From the NCBI RefSeq assembly GCF_025717675.1, contig NZ_JAJIRT010000001.1, positions 1,364,001-1,428,000 on the forward strand: 64,000 bases of DNA. The letters run 5' to 3'. Positions 7,770-16,499 of this stretch are shown piece by piece. The notes beneath the pieces are model-generated. The model searched no databases. It was not told the origin of the DNA and worked only from the letters and a program-made list of their open reading frames with translations. This DNA comes from Paucibacter sp. DJ2R-2 (GTDB taxonomy: Bacteria > Pseudomonadota > Gammaproteobacteria > Burkholderiales > Burkholderiaceae_C). Each line of letters begins with the position of its first letter. Position 1 is the first letter of the stretch. The translations under genes and the position numbers were made by a program.

Positions 7770-8297
7770 TCAATGGCCCCGTGGTATTTGGCGCAGCCAC
7801 AGGATGAAAACCACAAGTCCGTCAATCATGATGAGAACGTCCCAGGCATATAGATGAGCCCAGTTGAACCATTCCGTTGAGTATTGACCGAGATAGTACA
7901 GACTGATCACGCGAACAATATTGAGCCCCATGATCGCCACGGTACCCAGCAGCAGCCCGAGTGCCTTGTAAGCCAACTTGGCCGGAAAAGCCAGAATGGC
8001 CGAGAACAGCAGAATCAGGCCTTCCAGCCCACTGCATCCGTTCGACACCCTGATCGAGAAGCCGCCAGGATACTGAATGACATTTGAATGGACCTGGGCC
8101 ACGCCACCGAAAGCAAGAATCAGCTTTGCGCACACCCAGGTAATTCCCTCAGTAAGCGGGGCGACAACGTTGGTGTCAACCCAAGGCACTATTTCGATAG
8201 CAAAACCGGCAAGTGCCAGCAATGCAAAAATTCCAAGGAATCGCAAGGTTGAGACCTTCTGGCGCCCCTTGGCGACATAGTCGGCGGCATTTTTCAA
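7770..8297 (-). CDS. xrtH: Exosortase H (IPTL-CTERM specific)
   Basis: A small polytopic transpeptidase-like enzyme that cleaves and processes proteins with IPTL-CTERM tails at the inner membrane. The exosortase catalytic triad is visible: Cys88 in SNGCSGLEG, Arg129 in LNIVRVISL and His148 in NWAHLYAWD. About five membrane segments are present and the 175-residue length suits the compact XrtH type. The only N-terminal start is a TTG without a clear ribosome-binding site, so the exact start is uncertain. It is the first gene of a two-gene operon that faces its probable substrate gene. Confidence 0.88.
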   Translation of the reverse strand: MKNAADYVAKGRQKVSTLRFLGIFALLALAGFAIEIVPWVDTNVVAPLTEGITWVCAKLILAFGGVAQVHSNVIQYPGGFSIRVSNGCSGLEGLILLFSAILAFPAKLAYKALGLLLGTVAIMGLNIVRVISLYYLGQYSTEWFNWAHLYAWDVLIMIDGLVVFILWLRQIPRGH

Positions 8298-9233
8298 GGC
8301 AGGGCCGTTTCAGAGAATGAATGCGCACAGCATACCGGTTGACGCGGACAAATTTGAACCGCGCTTCGGGCTAATTCAAGCGAACCGGAAGTGGGTGCCG
8401 TCGCAGTCCAGGCAACGGCTGCTGTGTCGAAGTGTCGCCTGGCGATCACTGAGATATCCGCTCTGGCCGGAACGCCATGCTCAGAAAAGAAGTGACGGTG
8501 CCCGTACAGCGTGGGCTTCGCCTTCTCACCTGTGTTTGTAGAGCACACCCTTCTTGCCCATGAGCTTTTTCTACTCTTGTCGCTCGCCATGCGCTGATTC
8601 CAATTTGGGCTGAAGCACCATAACGCTGCTCGCATAGCCCGGCCAATATGAATTCAGTGAATCAAGATGTCGTTCCGCAGCTTCCGGGTAGCGCGATCGC
8701 GGTGGTGCTCAGCATCGCCCAGCATAAAAACACCTTTGGCCACAAGCTTGCGCGAAGCACGAAGAGCCCACCGCAATGGAACACTTAACTCGGGCACGAC
8801 AAAGTAGTCGGTCCTCTTCGGCTCCTTCAATACTCGGTTGATCAACCCATTGAATGCGACATGTCGACTAGGAGCCTCGTCAAACCTGGGGCGGTTCAGA
8901 GAGCCCTATGCCCTGAATCGTGACGACGTCCTTAAGTCGGTCAAATTCGCGTTTCCGCGCGTCGATTGGGATGCGGCATACCGAGAGTTCAAAGCTGCCT
9001 GAGGGGAGAGCGCCCAAGGAAATGCCGCAATATCGCCGGCTAGAGCGTCGGTCTCAAGCGCGTACAAGCCGCATGCCCAAGCCAACTCGAGCTGACGATC
9101 CCGAAAAGGCACCGGGAGCCTGCGTGAATCCAAATTTGAGTCCAAGTCAGTAGCAGTCGGTTAGAAAGCCATATGAAGACGGGGTTTGAAGGCAAATTGC
9201 CACATTCTGTATATGCAAGTGAGCGCCGCCCGC
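8298..9233. other. 936-bp stretch with no assignable gene
   Basis: Codon use and GC content look weaker than in the surroundings and no frame resembles a known family. One open stretch on the plus strand (about 8808–9003) ends with a plausible protein tail, GRFREPYALNRDDVLKSVKF then AFPRVDWDAAYREFKAA, but has no start. It may be the end of a decayed gene. No terminator, repeat or RNA gene was recognised. Confidence 0.5.
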
Positions 9234-10523
9234 TCACTTCATGAGCGCAGGCAGCCAGAGCGAGATCGCCGGCACAAAGGTCACCAGCGCCAGCGTGGCC
9301 AGCAAGGCGCCGTAGAAGGGCCAGATCGAGCGCATGACCTGGCCGACCGAGATCCCGCCGATGGCGCAACCGACGAACTGGGTGCTGCCGACCGGGGGCG
9401 TGTTGAGGCCCAGGGCGCAGTTGATCAGCATCAGGATGCCGAACTGCAGCGGGTCCATGCCGTACTGCTGGCAGATGGGCAGAAAGATCGGCGTGCAGAT
9501 CAGGATGGTGGCCGCCATGTCCAGGAAGGTGCCGAGCACGAAGAGCAGCAGGTTGACCATCAGAAAGATCACCCAGGGGTTCTGGCTGACGCTCTGCATC
9601 AGCTCCCCGGTGCGCTGCGGCACCTCGTACAAGGCCATGAAGTAGCCGAAGGCCGAGGAGATGCCGATCAGCAGCAACACCACACCGGTGGTCTTGCAGG
9701 CCTTGGCACAGGCCTTGAGGAAGTTCTGCCAGCTCAGTGAGCGGTAGACGAAGACCGTCACCCCCAGGGCCCAGAACACCGCCGTGGCGGCCGACTCGGT
9801 GGCGGTGAAGACCCCGCTGAGGATGCCGGCCAGGATGATCACCACCACCAGCAGGCCCGGCAGGGCGCCGACAAAAGCGCGGCCCACCGCCGCCCAGCCC
9901 GGGAAGGCGCCATGTGTGGGATAGCCACGCCGCACCGCCACACCGTAGGCTGCGGCCAAATTGGCCAGAGTCAGCAACAAGGCCGGAATCAGCGCCGCCA
10001 GGATCAGGCCGAAGACACTGACCGAGGCGATGCCGGAGGCGGCCAGCACGAAGATGATGAGGTTGTGCGAGGTTGGCATCAGGGCGCCGACCAGGGCCGC
10101 ATGCGTGGTCACATTGACCGCGTAGTCAGCGTGGTAGCCCTCTTTCTTCATCAGCGGAATCATCACCGAGCCCATGGCCGAGACATCGGCCAGCGGAGAG
10201 CCCGCCACGCCTCCGAACAAGGTGCAGCCCAGCACATTGCTCATGCCCAAACCGCCGCGCACATGGCCGATCAGGCTGTTGGCGAAGCGCACGATGCGGT
10301 CGGCAATACCGCCGTAGAGCATCAGCTCGCCGGCGAACACGAAGAAGGGAATGGCCAGGAAGGAGAAGACCTGCATGCCTCCGACCATCTTCTGAAAGAC
10401 CAGGGCCAGCGGCAGATCGGCCGCCAGCATGGTGGCCACCGAGGACAGGCCGATGGCAAAAGCCACCGGCACGCCCAGCAGCAGCAAGAGGGCAAAGCTC
10501 AGTCCCAGAACCCAGAGTTCCAT
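9234..10523 (-). CDS. dctM: TRAP transporter large permease (DctM type)
   Basis: The large membrane subunit of a tripartite ATP-independent periplasmic transporter, which uses an ion gradient to import organic acids delivered by a binding protein. The 429-residue protein has about 12 hydrophobic segments and the family blocks FLAIPFFVFAGELM, LFGGVAGSPLADVSAMG and NCALGLNTPPVGSTQF. It is the last gene of the dctP–dctQ–dctM operon. The operon diverges from kdgK in the pectin locus, so uronates such as galacturonate or unsaturated breakdown products are the inferred substrates. Confidence 0.93.
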   Translation of the reverse strand: MELWVLGLSFALLLLLGVPVAFAIGLSSVATMLAADLPLALVFQKMVGGMQVFSFLAIPFFVFAGELMLYGGIADRIVRFANSLIGHVRGGLGMSNVLGCTLFGGVAGSPLADVSAMGSVMIPLMKKEGYHADYAVNVTTHAALVGALMPTSHNLIIFVLAASGIASVSVFGLILAALIPALLLTLANLAAAYGVAVRRGYPTHGAFPGWAAVGRAFVGALPGLLVVVIILAGILSGVFTATESAATAVFWALGVTVFVYRSLSWQNFLKACAKACKTTGVVLLLIGISSAFGYFMALYEVPQRTGELMQSVSQNPWVIFLMVNLLLFVLGTFLDMAATILICTPIFLPICQQYGMDPLQFGILMLINCALGLNTPPVGSTQFVGCAIGGISVGQVMRSIWPFYGALLATLALVTFVPAISLWLPALMK

Positions 10524-10588
10524 CGCATCAAATCCTTGTGAATCAAAAAGGGGGGGCAGGCTTCGCCAGGCGTCGCGCTGCGCTGGGT

Positions 10589-11089
10589 TCAGTACCAGGA
10601 CGGGCGTACCGCCTCACCGCGCCAGAGCGCACGCATGTGCTCCAGCGAGAACAGCACGATGAGCACGCCGGCGATCAGCAGCGGCAGGTAGTCCAGGCCC
10701 TCGGGCACGCCCAGCATGGGCTTGGGCTCGCTCCACTTCAGCTGCGTCCAGACCCAGCCCGACTGCGCCATCAGCGCACCAAAGCCCGCCACCAAGGCAT
10801 GGACCAACAGCTCCAGGCGCAAGCGCCAGCGCTCGGGCAGAAGCACCAGCAAAGACTCCAGGCCGATGTGGCCGGCATCGCGCACGCCCACGGCCACGCC
10901 GAAGGCCGTGACATAGAGCACCAGCAGCATGGCCAGGCCCTCGGTCCAAGTGGGCGTGTCGTTGAAGACATAACGGCCCAGCACCTGGGCTTGCACACAC
11001 AGCAGCACCGCGATCAGGCAGACCACGGCGGCCACCAGCGCCAGCTTGGACAGGGCGGCACACATGCGCGTGAATGCGGGGACGTTCAC
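10589..11089 (-). CDS. dctQ: TRAP transporter small permease (DctQ type)
   Basis: The small membrane subunit, which pairs with DctM. The 166-residue protein has four hydrophobic helices and the family block [20 protein letters not shown] followed by [20 protein letters not shown]. Its start overlaps the dctP stop by 4 bases and a 65-base gap separates it from dctM. Same inferred substrate range as its partners. Confidence 0.92.
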   Translation of the reverse strand: MNVPAFTRMCAALSKLALVAAVVCLIAVLLCVQAQVLGRYVFNDTPTWTEGLAMLLVLYVTAFGVAVGVRDAGHIGLESLLVLLPERWRLRLELLVHALVAGFGALMAQSGWVWTQLKWSEPKPMLGVPEGLDYLPLLIAGVLIVLFSLEHMRALWRGEAVRPSWY

Positions 11090-12066
11090 GGTGTCTCCTG
11101 CAGGGTCTTGACCAGGCGCTGCAGCTCCGGCGTGTTCATGAAGCGGGCGTAGACCGGCGGCATCACAGCCTGGAAGGCGCTCTTGTCCACGTCGACGATC
11201 TGCGCGCCGCCGGCTTTCACCAAGGCCAGCGATTTCGCCTCCTGCTCGTCCCAGCGCAGGCGCTGGAAGGCGACCGATTCCTTGGCCGCGGCGCGGATCA
11301 GCTGCTGGTCGGCGGGCGGCAGGCCGTCGTAGACCTTTTTGCTCATCAGCAGCAGCTCGGGCGCCATGGAGTGCTCGGTGCGGGAGTAGAACTTGACCGC
11401 CTCGAAATGCTTGAAGCCTTCAAACGAGGGCAGGTTGTTCTCGGCTGCATCGACCAGGCCGGTCTTGAGCCCGGTGTAGACCTCGCCCACCGGCATGGGC
11501 GTGGCATTGGCGCCCAGGGCCGCGGCCACCGCCACCCAGAGGTCCGACTGCGGCACGCGGATCTTCAAGCCCTTGGCATCGGCCGGGGTCTTGATCGGCT
11601 TGCGGGCATAAATGGAGCGGGCGCCGCTGTCGTAAAAGGCCAGGCCGATGAAACCCTGCGGCTCGCAGGCGCGCAGGATCTCCTCGCCGGCCGGGCCGTC
11701 CAGCGCACGGCGCATCTGCGCGACCGAGCGGAACAAGAAGGGCATGGTCGGCACCTGGGTCTGCGGGCAGATGGCGTTCATGGGGCTGATGTGCACGCGG
11801 GTCAGCTCAAGCGCGCCGATCTTGAGCTGGTCGATGGTTTCCTTCTCGGTGCCCAGCGCGCCCTTGTTGAAAACCTTGAGCTTGATGCGCCCGGCGCTGC
11901 GCTGCTCCAGCAGCTCGCCCATGCGTTTGAGCGCCAGCACGGTCGGGTACTCATTGCTGTTGTGCACATCGGCGGCGCGCAGAGTCAGGGCCTGGGCGGC
12001 CGGCTGGGTCAGCGCCAGGGCCAGCAAGGCGGCGGCGGGCAGGATCTTGAAGCGGGGGCAAAACAT
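11086..12066 (-). CDS. dctP: TRAP transporter substrate-binding protein (DctP type)
   Basis: The periplasmic binding protein of the TRAP system. A signal peptide ends near [13 protein letters not shown]. The body shows the DctP-family features: [29 protein letters not shown] (containing the conserved arginine that anchors the substrate carboxylate) and [20 protein letters not shown]. Its 326 residues are typical. It is first in its operon and diverges from kdgK across 147 bases containing a KdgR-like palindrome, so it is probably induced by pectin breakdown products. Confidence 0.93.
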   Translation of the reverse strand: MFCPRFKILPAAALLALALTQPAAQALTLRAADVHNSNEYPTVLALKRMGELLEQRSAGRIKLKVFNKGALGTEKETIDQLKIGALELTRVHISPMNAICPQTQVPTMPFLFRSVAQMRRALDGPAGEEILRACEPQGFIGLAFYDSGARSIYARKPIKTPADAKGLKIRVPQSDLWVAVAAALGANATPMPVGEVYTGLKTGLVDAAENNLPSFEGFKHFEAVKFYSRTEHSMAPELLLMSKKVYDGLPPADQQLIRAAAKESVAFQRLRWDEQEAKSLALVKAGGAQIVDVDKSAFQAVMPPVYARFMNTPELQRLVKTLQETP

Positions 12067-12173
12067 AGGGGGCGTCTCCGGGCGAGTGAGGGAGGGTCTG
12101 CCCCGGCACGCGCGCGGCCGCAGCCTTGGCGCATCAGGGTCAGCCCTTGTTTCGAAATTCGTTCGCTCGCAAA

Positions 12174-12196
12174 TAGAATAACGAAACAGCGTTCCA
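12174..12196 (+). promoter_or_regulatory. Putative promoter −10 and KdgR-like operator, dctP/kdgK divergent region
   Basis: GAAAC-AGC-GTTCC (12183–12195) is an imperfect palindrome. It resembles the known enterobacterial KdgR box (TGAAAC...GTTTCA) and the element in the kdgF/kduI region (TGAAAC-AGCG-GTTCA). A −10-like TAGAAT (12174–12179) ends 3 bases before it, so a bound repressor would block kdgK transcription. Inference from motif and context. Confidence 0.55.
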
Positions 12197-12213
12197 AATC
12201 ACTAAGGGATTCC

Positions 12214-13203
12214 ATGAGGGTAGCTTCAACAAAGCAGGTGGCGGTGCTCGGTGAATGCATGCTGGAGCTGGTCGGCCCGGCCTTTGGCGCGCTGCAACAA
12301 GGCTTTGGCGGCGACACCCTGAACACGGCCGTCTATCTGGCGCGCTGTGCTGCGGACCCAGGCCAGAACGAGGCCGAGGCCGCCGCGCCTTACACCGTGC
12401 ACTACGCCACCGGCCTGGGCGAGGACGGCCTCAGCCGTGGCCTGATGGAGCGCTGGGCGGCCGAGGGCCTGGCCCTGGATCTGGTGCGCCAGATCCCCGG
12501 CCGCATGCCAGGGCTTTACATGATCGAGGTCGATGCGCGCGGCGAGCGCAGCTTCAACTACTGGCGCGACACCAGCGCAGCCAAGGCTTACTTTGAGGGC
12601 GAGTGCACACCTTTAGAGGACCAGACCGCCGACTGGGACTTGTTTTACCTGAGCGGCATCAGTCTGGCCATCCTGCCGCCGGCCGGGCGCGAGCGCGTGT
12701 TTTCCTTGATGGAAACGCTGCGGGCGCGAGGCGCCATGGTGGTGTTCGACAACAACTACCGGCCGCGGCTCTGGGCCAGCCGCGCCGAGGCGCAGGCCGT
12801 CTTCCGCCGCGCCCTGGACCTGGCCAGCGTGGGCCTGATCACCGCCGACGACCACCAGGCCCTGTTCGAACTGCCCAGCCTGGCCGAGGCGGTGGCCGCC
12901 GCGCAAGACCTGGCCCCGCGCGAGCTGCTGATCAAGCGCGGCGCCGACCCCACCTTGGTGCGCGCGCCCGAAGCCGGCGCCCCGGACTGGCAGGCAGCCG
13001 CCACCGAGCGCGTCGAGCGCGTGGTCGACACCACCGCGGCCGGCGACTCCTTTGCCGGCGGCTACCTGAGCCAGCGCCTGCGTGGCCGCCCGGCGCTGGA
13101 ATCGGCCCGCTTCGGCAACCGCCTGGCCGCGCGCGTGATCCAGCACCGCGGTGCCTTGATCGAGCCGGCCCTGATGGCCGATCTGCTGCAGCCCCACGCA
13201 TGA
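12214..13203 (+). CDS. kdgK: 2-keto-3-deoxygluconate kinase
   Basis: Phosphorylates 2-keto-3-deoxygluconate (KDG) to KDPG, the last pectin-specific step visible here. It is a PfkB/ribokinase-family protein: the N-terminal substrate loop is QQGFGGDTLNTAVYLAR, and the C-terminal signature is DTTAAGDSFAGGYL with the catalytic base aspartate. It has 329 residues. The ATG was chosen because AAGGGA precedes it by 5 bases and the protein starts normally there; the frame is open far upstream without meaning. Its stop overlaps the following pectate lyase start (ATGA). Confidence 0.93.
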   Translation: MRVASTKQVAVLGECMLELVGPAFGALQQGFGGDTLNTAVYLARCAADPGQNEAEAAAPYTVHYATGLGEDGLSRGLMERWAAEGLALDLVRQIPGRMPGLYMIEVDARGERSFNYWRDTSAAKAYFEGECTPLEDQTADWDLFYLSGISLAILPPAGRERVFSLMETLRARGAMVVFDNNYRPRLWASRAEAQAVFRRALDLASVGLITADDHQALFELPSLAEAVAAAQDLAPRELLIKRGADPTLVRAPEAGAPDWQAAATERVERVVDTTAAGDSFAGGYLSQRLRGRPALESARFGNRLAARVIQHRGALIEPALMADLLQPHA

Positions 13204-14555
13204 GCCGCACCATGCGTCGTCGCCACCTGCTCGCCAGCGTCTGCCTGCTGGCCTTGTCTTTCAGCGCCAGCGCCGAGGGCCCACCAACGCCCCAGCTGGA
13301 CCCTGCCGGCATCAGCGTGCAAGGCTGGGCCACCGGCACCGTGGGCGGCCGCGGCGGGCGCATCCTTCGGGTCAGCAACCTCAACGAATCCGGCCCCGGC
13401 TCGCTGCGCGAAGCGCTGGAGGCCGAGGGGCCGCGCATCGTGGTGTTTGAGGTCGGCGGCGTCATCGACCTGGCCGGCCAGACGATCAACATCCGCCACC
13501 CCTACCTCACCATCGCCGGCCAGACCGCCCCCAAGCCCGGCATCACCGTGATCAAGGGCGAGACCAATATCGCCACCCACCAGGTGATCGTCCAGCACCT
13601 GATGTTCCGGCCCGGCGAGTTCGGCCGCGCCAAGAAAAGCGGCGCCGACCAGGACGGCATCTCCACCCAGGGCGCGGCTCACCACGTCATCGTCGACCAC
13701 TGCAGCCTGTCCTGGGCCACGGACGAAAACCTGTCGGTCGGCGGCCCGCGTTTCGAGGGCGCCACGCCCGAGGACTGGCGCCGCAACACCTCGCACGCCA
13801 TCACCTACAGCCACAACCTGATCTACGAAGGCCTGGGCTATTCGGTGCACGAGAAAGGCGAGCATTCCAAGGGCAGCCTGGTGCACGACAACGCCAGCGG
13901 CATCCTGCTCTACGCCAATCTCTACGCCTCCAACCGCGAGCGCAATGCCTTGTTCAAAGGCGGCGTGCAGGCGGCCATGGTCAACAACCTGATCTACAAC
14001 CCCGGCAACAAGGCGGTGCACTACAACCTGGTCGCGCACGAGTGGGCCCCCCACCCCTGGCAGACCGGCCGCATCAGCCTGATCGGCAACGCCTACCGTC
14101 AGGGCCCGGACACGCGGCCCAACACGCCCTTGTTCGCCCTCGGCGGCCACGGCGATGTGGCGCTGTTCCTGCACGACAACCTGGCGGTGGACGAGTACGG
14201 CGCCGCCGTGGCCCAGACCGGCATCTACAGCGCCGGCCAGGCGCGCATCCTGCAACTGCAAGCGCCCGAGCTGCCCGCCGACCTGCCGCTGAGCCGCATC
14301 CTGCCGGCACGGCGCCTGGAGGCGGAGCTACCCCTGGCCGTGGGCGCCCGGCCCTGGGACCGCGACCCGGTTGATTTCAAGCTGCTGTCCGATGTGGCCG
14401 AAGGCCGCGGTCAGATCATCGACAGCGAGCTGCAAAACGCCAGCGGCTACCCGCGCTACGCGCCCAGCAAGCAGGCGTTTCAGCCCGAGGCCTGGAATCT
14501 CGACGACATGAGCCCGCGCGCCGGCTGGGCCTCGCTGTTCCGCCGCGGGCGCTGA
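13200..14555 (+). CDS. Secreted pectate lyase, PL1-type
   Basis: Cleaves polygalacturonate by beta-elimination, outside the cytoplasm. A signal peptide (about residues 1–25, SFSASA/EGPP) is followed by a right-handed beta-helix domain typical of PL1: VGGRGGRILRVSNLNESGPG, IVVFEVGGVIDL, then SGADQDGIST, IVDHCSLSWATDENLS (the calcium/active-site region) and RNALFKGG. It has 451 residues. It is translationally coupled to kdgK, an unusual pairing of a cytoplasmic kinase and an exported lyase. The same domain, visibly very similar, recurs in the esterase fusion 5 kb away, so the two are paralogues. Exact PL1 subfamily not determined. Confidence 0.9.
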   Translation: MSRTMRRRHLLASVCLLALSFSASAEGPPTPQLDPAGISVQGWATGTVGGRGGRILRVSNLNESGPGSLREALEAEGPRIVVFEVGGVIDLAGQTINIRHPYLTIAGQTAPKPGITVIKGETNIATHQVIVQHLMFRPGEFGRAKKSGADQDGISTQGAAHHVIVDHCSLSWATDENLSVGGPRFEGATPEDWRRNTSHAITYSHNLIYEGLGYSVHEKGEHSKGSLVHDNASGILLYANLYASNRERNALFKGGVQAAMVNNLIYNPGNKAVHYNLVAHEWAPHPWQTGRISLIGNAYRQGPDTRPNTPLFALGGHGDVALFLHDNLAVDEYGAAVAQTGIYSAGQARILQLQAPELPADLPLSRILPARRLEAELPLAVGARPWDRDPVDFKLLSDVAEGRGQIIDSELQNASGYPRYAPSKQAFQPEAWNLDDMSPRAGWASLFRRGR

Positions 14556-14568
14556 ATCGGGTTGAAGC

Positions 14569-15090
14569 TCACGAGGCCTGAGCGGCCTCCGGCGGGCGGC
14601 GCCAGAGCCGCCACAGCGTCCAGCTGTTGGTCAGGGCGATGGTGGCTTCGAGCAAGCTGCCGCCCACCGAGCCCACCGCCAGGTTGTTGACCAGCCACAG
14701 CAAGGTGCCCAGCAGCATCAGCAGGCGCATGCGTAGCCCGCTCAAGAAAAACAGCGCCGTCGTGCCGATGCAGGAAGCCGCAATCGGCAGCAGCGACAGC
14801 CAGCCCTGCTGCAGCCACAGGCCCAGGCCGGCGCTCAGGCCGATGAAGCCCAGGCCCACCCAGGGCGAGCGGCTGCGCAGCGAGGCCAGCGAGCGGCCCA
14901 GCGATACCAGGCTGCTGGCAACAGCGGTAGATTGGCCGAGCAGCCAGAAGTGCAGCACATAGGCGAAACACTCCAGGGCCATGAAGACCTTGAAGCGGCG
15001 ATCGTCGGTCTGCGCAAAACAGGCCACGCCGCAGGCGAAGGCGACATAACCAAAAATCTGCGCAGCAGAAAAATACGCGGGGTCCAGCAT
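14569..15090 (-). CDS. YgjV-family inner-membrane protein
   Basis: A 173-residue protein with five or six membrane helices. It matches the layout of Escherichia coli YgjV: FGYVAFACGVACFAQTDDRR near the N-terminus, LGRSLASLRSRSPWV in the middle, and GSVGGSLLEATIALTNSWTL near the end. The family function is not established. It is convergent with the pectate lyase gene (13-base gap) and apparently unrelated to pectin use. Confidence 0.85.
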   Translation of the reverse strand: MLDPAYFSAAQIFGYVAFACGVACFAQTDDRRFKVFMALECFAYVLHFWLLGQSTAVASSLVSLGRSLASLRSRSPWVGLGFIGLSAGLGLWLQQGWLSLLPIAASCIGTTALFFLSGLRMRLLMLLGTLLWLVNNLAVGSVGGSLLEATIALTNSWTLWRLWRRPPEAAQAS

Positions 15091-15133
15091 GCGGTCAGCG
15101 CGCGGCCTGGCAGGGGCAGGCTCGGGCGGAGCT

Positions 15134-15391
15134 TCAGCTGTAGAAAGCTTCCACCGTGCCCTTGAGCTTGATCATCACCGGGTTGCCCTTGCGGTCCACG
15201 GTGCGGCCGGCCGGCACCTTGACCCAGCCTTCGCTGATGCAGTACTCGGCCACATCGAAGCGCTCCTTGCCGTTCAGGCGGATGCCGATGTCGTGCTGAA
15301 ACACGGCGGCATCGTGGTGCGGGCTGCGCGGGTCGATGGACAGATGGTCGGGAATGGCGGGGCGGTCGGTGGGGGCGGCGGTGTCGGTCAT
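15134..15391 (-). CDS. DUF3297 family protein
   Basis: A small soluble protein of 85 residues. It contains the family-conserved DHLSIDPRSPHHDAAVFQHD, IGIRLNGKERFDVAEYCISE and GWVKVPAGRTVDRKGNPVMI, and ends LKGTVEAFYS. It is well conserved in proteobacteria but has no known function. The ATG giving MTDTAAPTDRP was chosen; a start six codons further upstream is possible. Confidence 0.9.
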   Translation of the reverse strand: MTDTAAPTDRPAIPDHLSIDPRSPHHDAAVFQHDIGIRLNGKERFDVAEYCISEGWVKVPAGRTVDRKGNPVMIKLKGTVEAFYS

Positions 15392-15471
15392 GGCGGCAGC
15401 AATCGTCAAAAAAACAAAAGGCCCCGGGCGGGGCTGGATACCGGCATTTTCCGCGATTTGGCGCTGCCCGC

Positions 15472-16428
15472 TCAGGCCGGGGCCACCATCATTTCGCTCA
15501 AGCCCTCGGCCAGGGCCTCGAACACCCGCTTGCAGGCCAGGCTTTGGCGCAGGTCCTCGTGCATGGCCAGCCAGGTTTCCAGCGGCAGGCTGAGCTGCTC
15601 GGGCAGCACGCGCTCCAGACCCGGGCTGCGCCGCGCCAGGGCGACCTGGCAGACGCCGATGCCAGCGCCGGCGCGCAGCAAGGCCAGCTGGGCCAGATCG
15701 CTGTCGCTGCGCAGTGCAAAGGCCTCGCGGCGCCAGCTCGGGAAGCCCTGGCGGGCGGCACGGATGAAGGGCGTTTCCTGGTCATAGCCGACCAGGCGGT
15801 GCGTGGCCAGATCCTCCAGCGTGGCCGGGCGGCCGGCGCGGTCCAGGTAGTCGCTGCGGGCGAACAGCCCCAGCTCCAACGTGCCCAGGCGGCGCGCGAT
15901 CAGCTGCTCCTGCGTGGGCGCGGTCATGCGCACGGCGATGTCGGCCTCGCGCTGCAGCAGGTCCTGCATGCGGTTGCTGAGCACCAGCTCGATCACCAGG
16001 CCGGGCTCCTCCTGCGCCAGCCGGGCCAGGATGGCCGGCAACACTTCCACCCCCATGACCTCGCTGGCCGTCACCCGCACCACGCCGCGCAGATGGCCCT
16101 GGGCGCCGAGCTGGCGTTCCTGGGCCAAACGCTGCAGCGACGCCGCCTGGTGGGCCATGGCCTCGGCGCCTTCTCGCAAGGTCAGCGCCGCCTCGGTGGG
16201 CATGAGGCCTTGCTGCGAGCGGGTGAATAGCGGCAGGCCCAGGGCCTGCTCCAGCGCTTCGATATGCCGGCCCACCGTGGGCTGGGCCAGGCCCAGGGCG
16301 CGCGCGGCGCCCGATTGCGAGCCCTCCTGCAAGACGCCGAGGAAGGTGCGGTACAGCTCCCAGCCGATGTCCTTGCCGGGCTTGCTGCTGCTGATGCTGC
16401 TGTCGAGGTCTTTGTTCTTGGAGTCCAT
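15472..16428 (-). CDS. LysR-family transcriptional regulator
   Basis: A 318-residue regulator with an N-terminal winged helix-turn-helix (about residues 22–80; SQSGAARALGLAQPTVGRHI, EALEQALGLPLFTRS) and a C-terminal ligand-binding domain from about 110. The N-terminus has an extra polar stretch (SKNKDLDSSISSSKPGKD). It diverges from an NAD-dependent epimerase-like gene 71 bases away, the classic LysR arrangement, so that gene is its likely target. The start was chosen at the ATG before this polar stretch because the longer frame would run into the divergent gene. Confidence 0.9.
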   Translation of the reverse strand: MDSKNKDLDSSISSSKPGKDIGWELYRTFLGVLQEGSQSGAARALGLAQPTVGRHIEALEQALGLPLFTRSQQGLMPTEAALTLREGAEAMAHQAASLQRLAQERQLGAQGHLRGVVRVTASEVMGVEVLPAILARLAQEEPGLVIELVLSNRMQDLLQREADIAVRMTAPTQEQLIARRLGTLELGLFARSDYLDRAGRPATLEDLATHRLVGYDQETPFIRAARQGFPSWRREAFALRSDSDLAQLALLRAGAGIGVCQVALARRSPGLERVLPEQLSLPLETWLAMHEDLRQSLACKRVFEALAEGLSEMMVAPA

Positions 16429-16499
16429 GCAGAACTGTATAGCCGCTGGCACATCGTCGGCAGTTCCGCGCGCAGCCCGGGCGGCCGAGACTGGCGGCC

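Noticed and set aside
11074-12213. Long in-frame N-terminal extension of kdgK
   Set aside because: It lies opposite dctP and would cover the promoter and operator; kdgK homology starts exactly at the internal ATG that has a ribosome-binding site.
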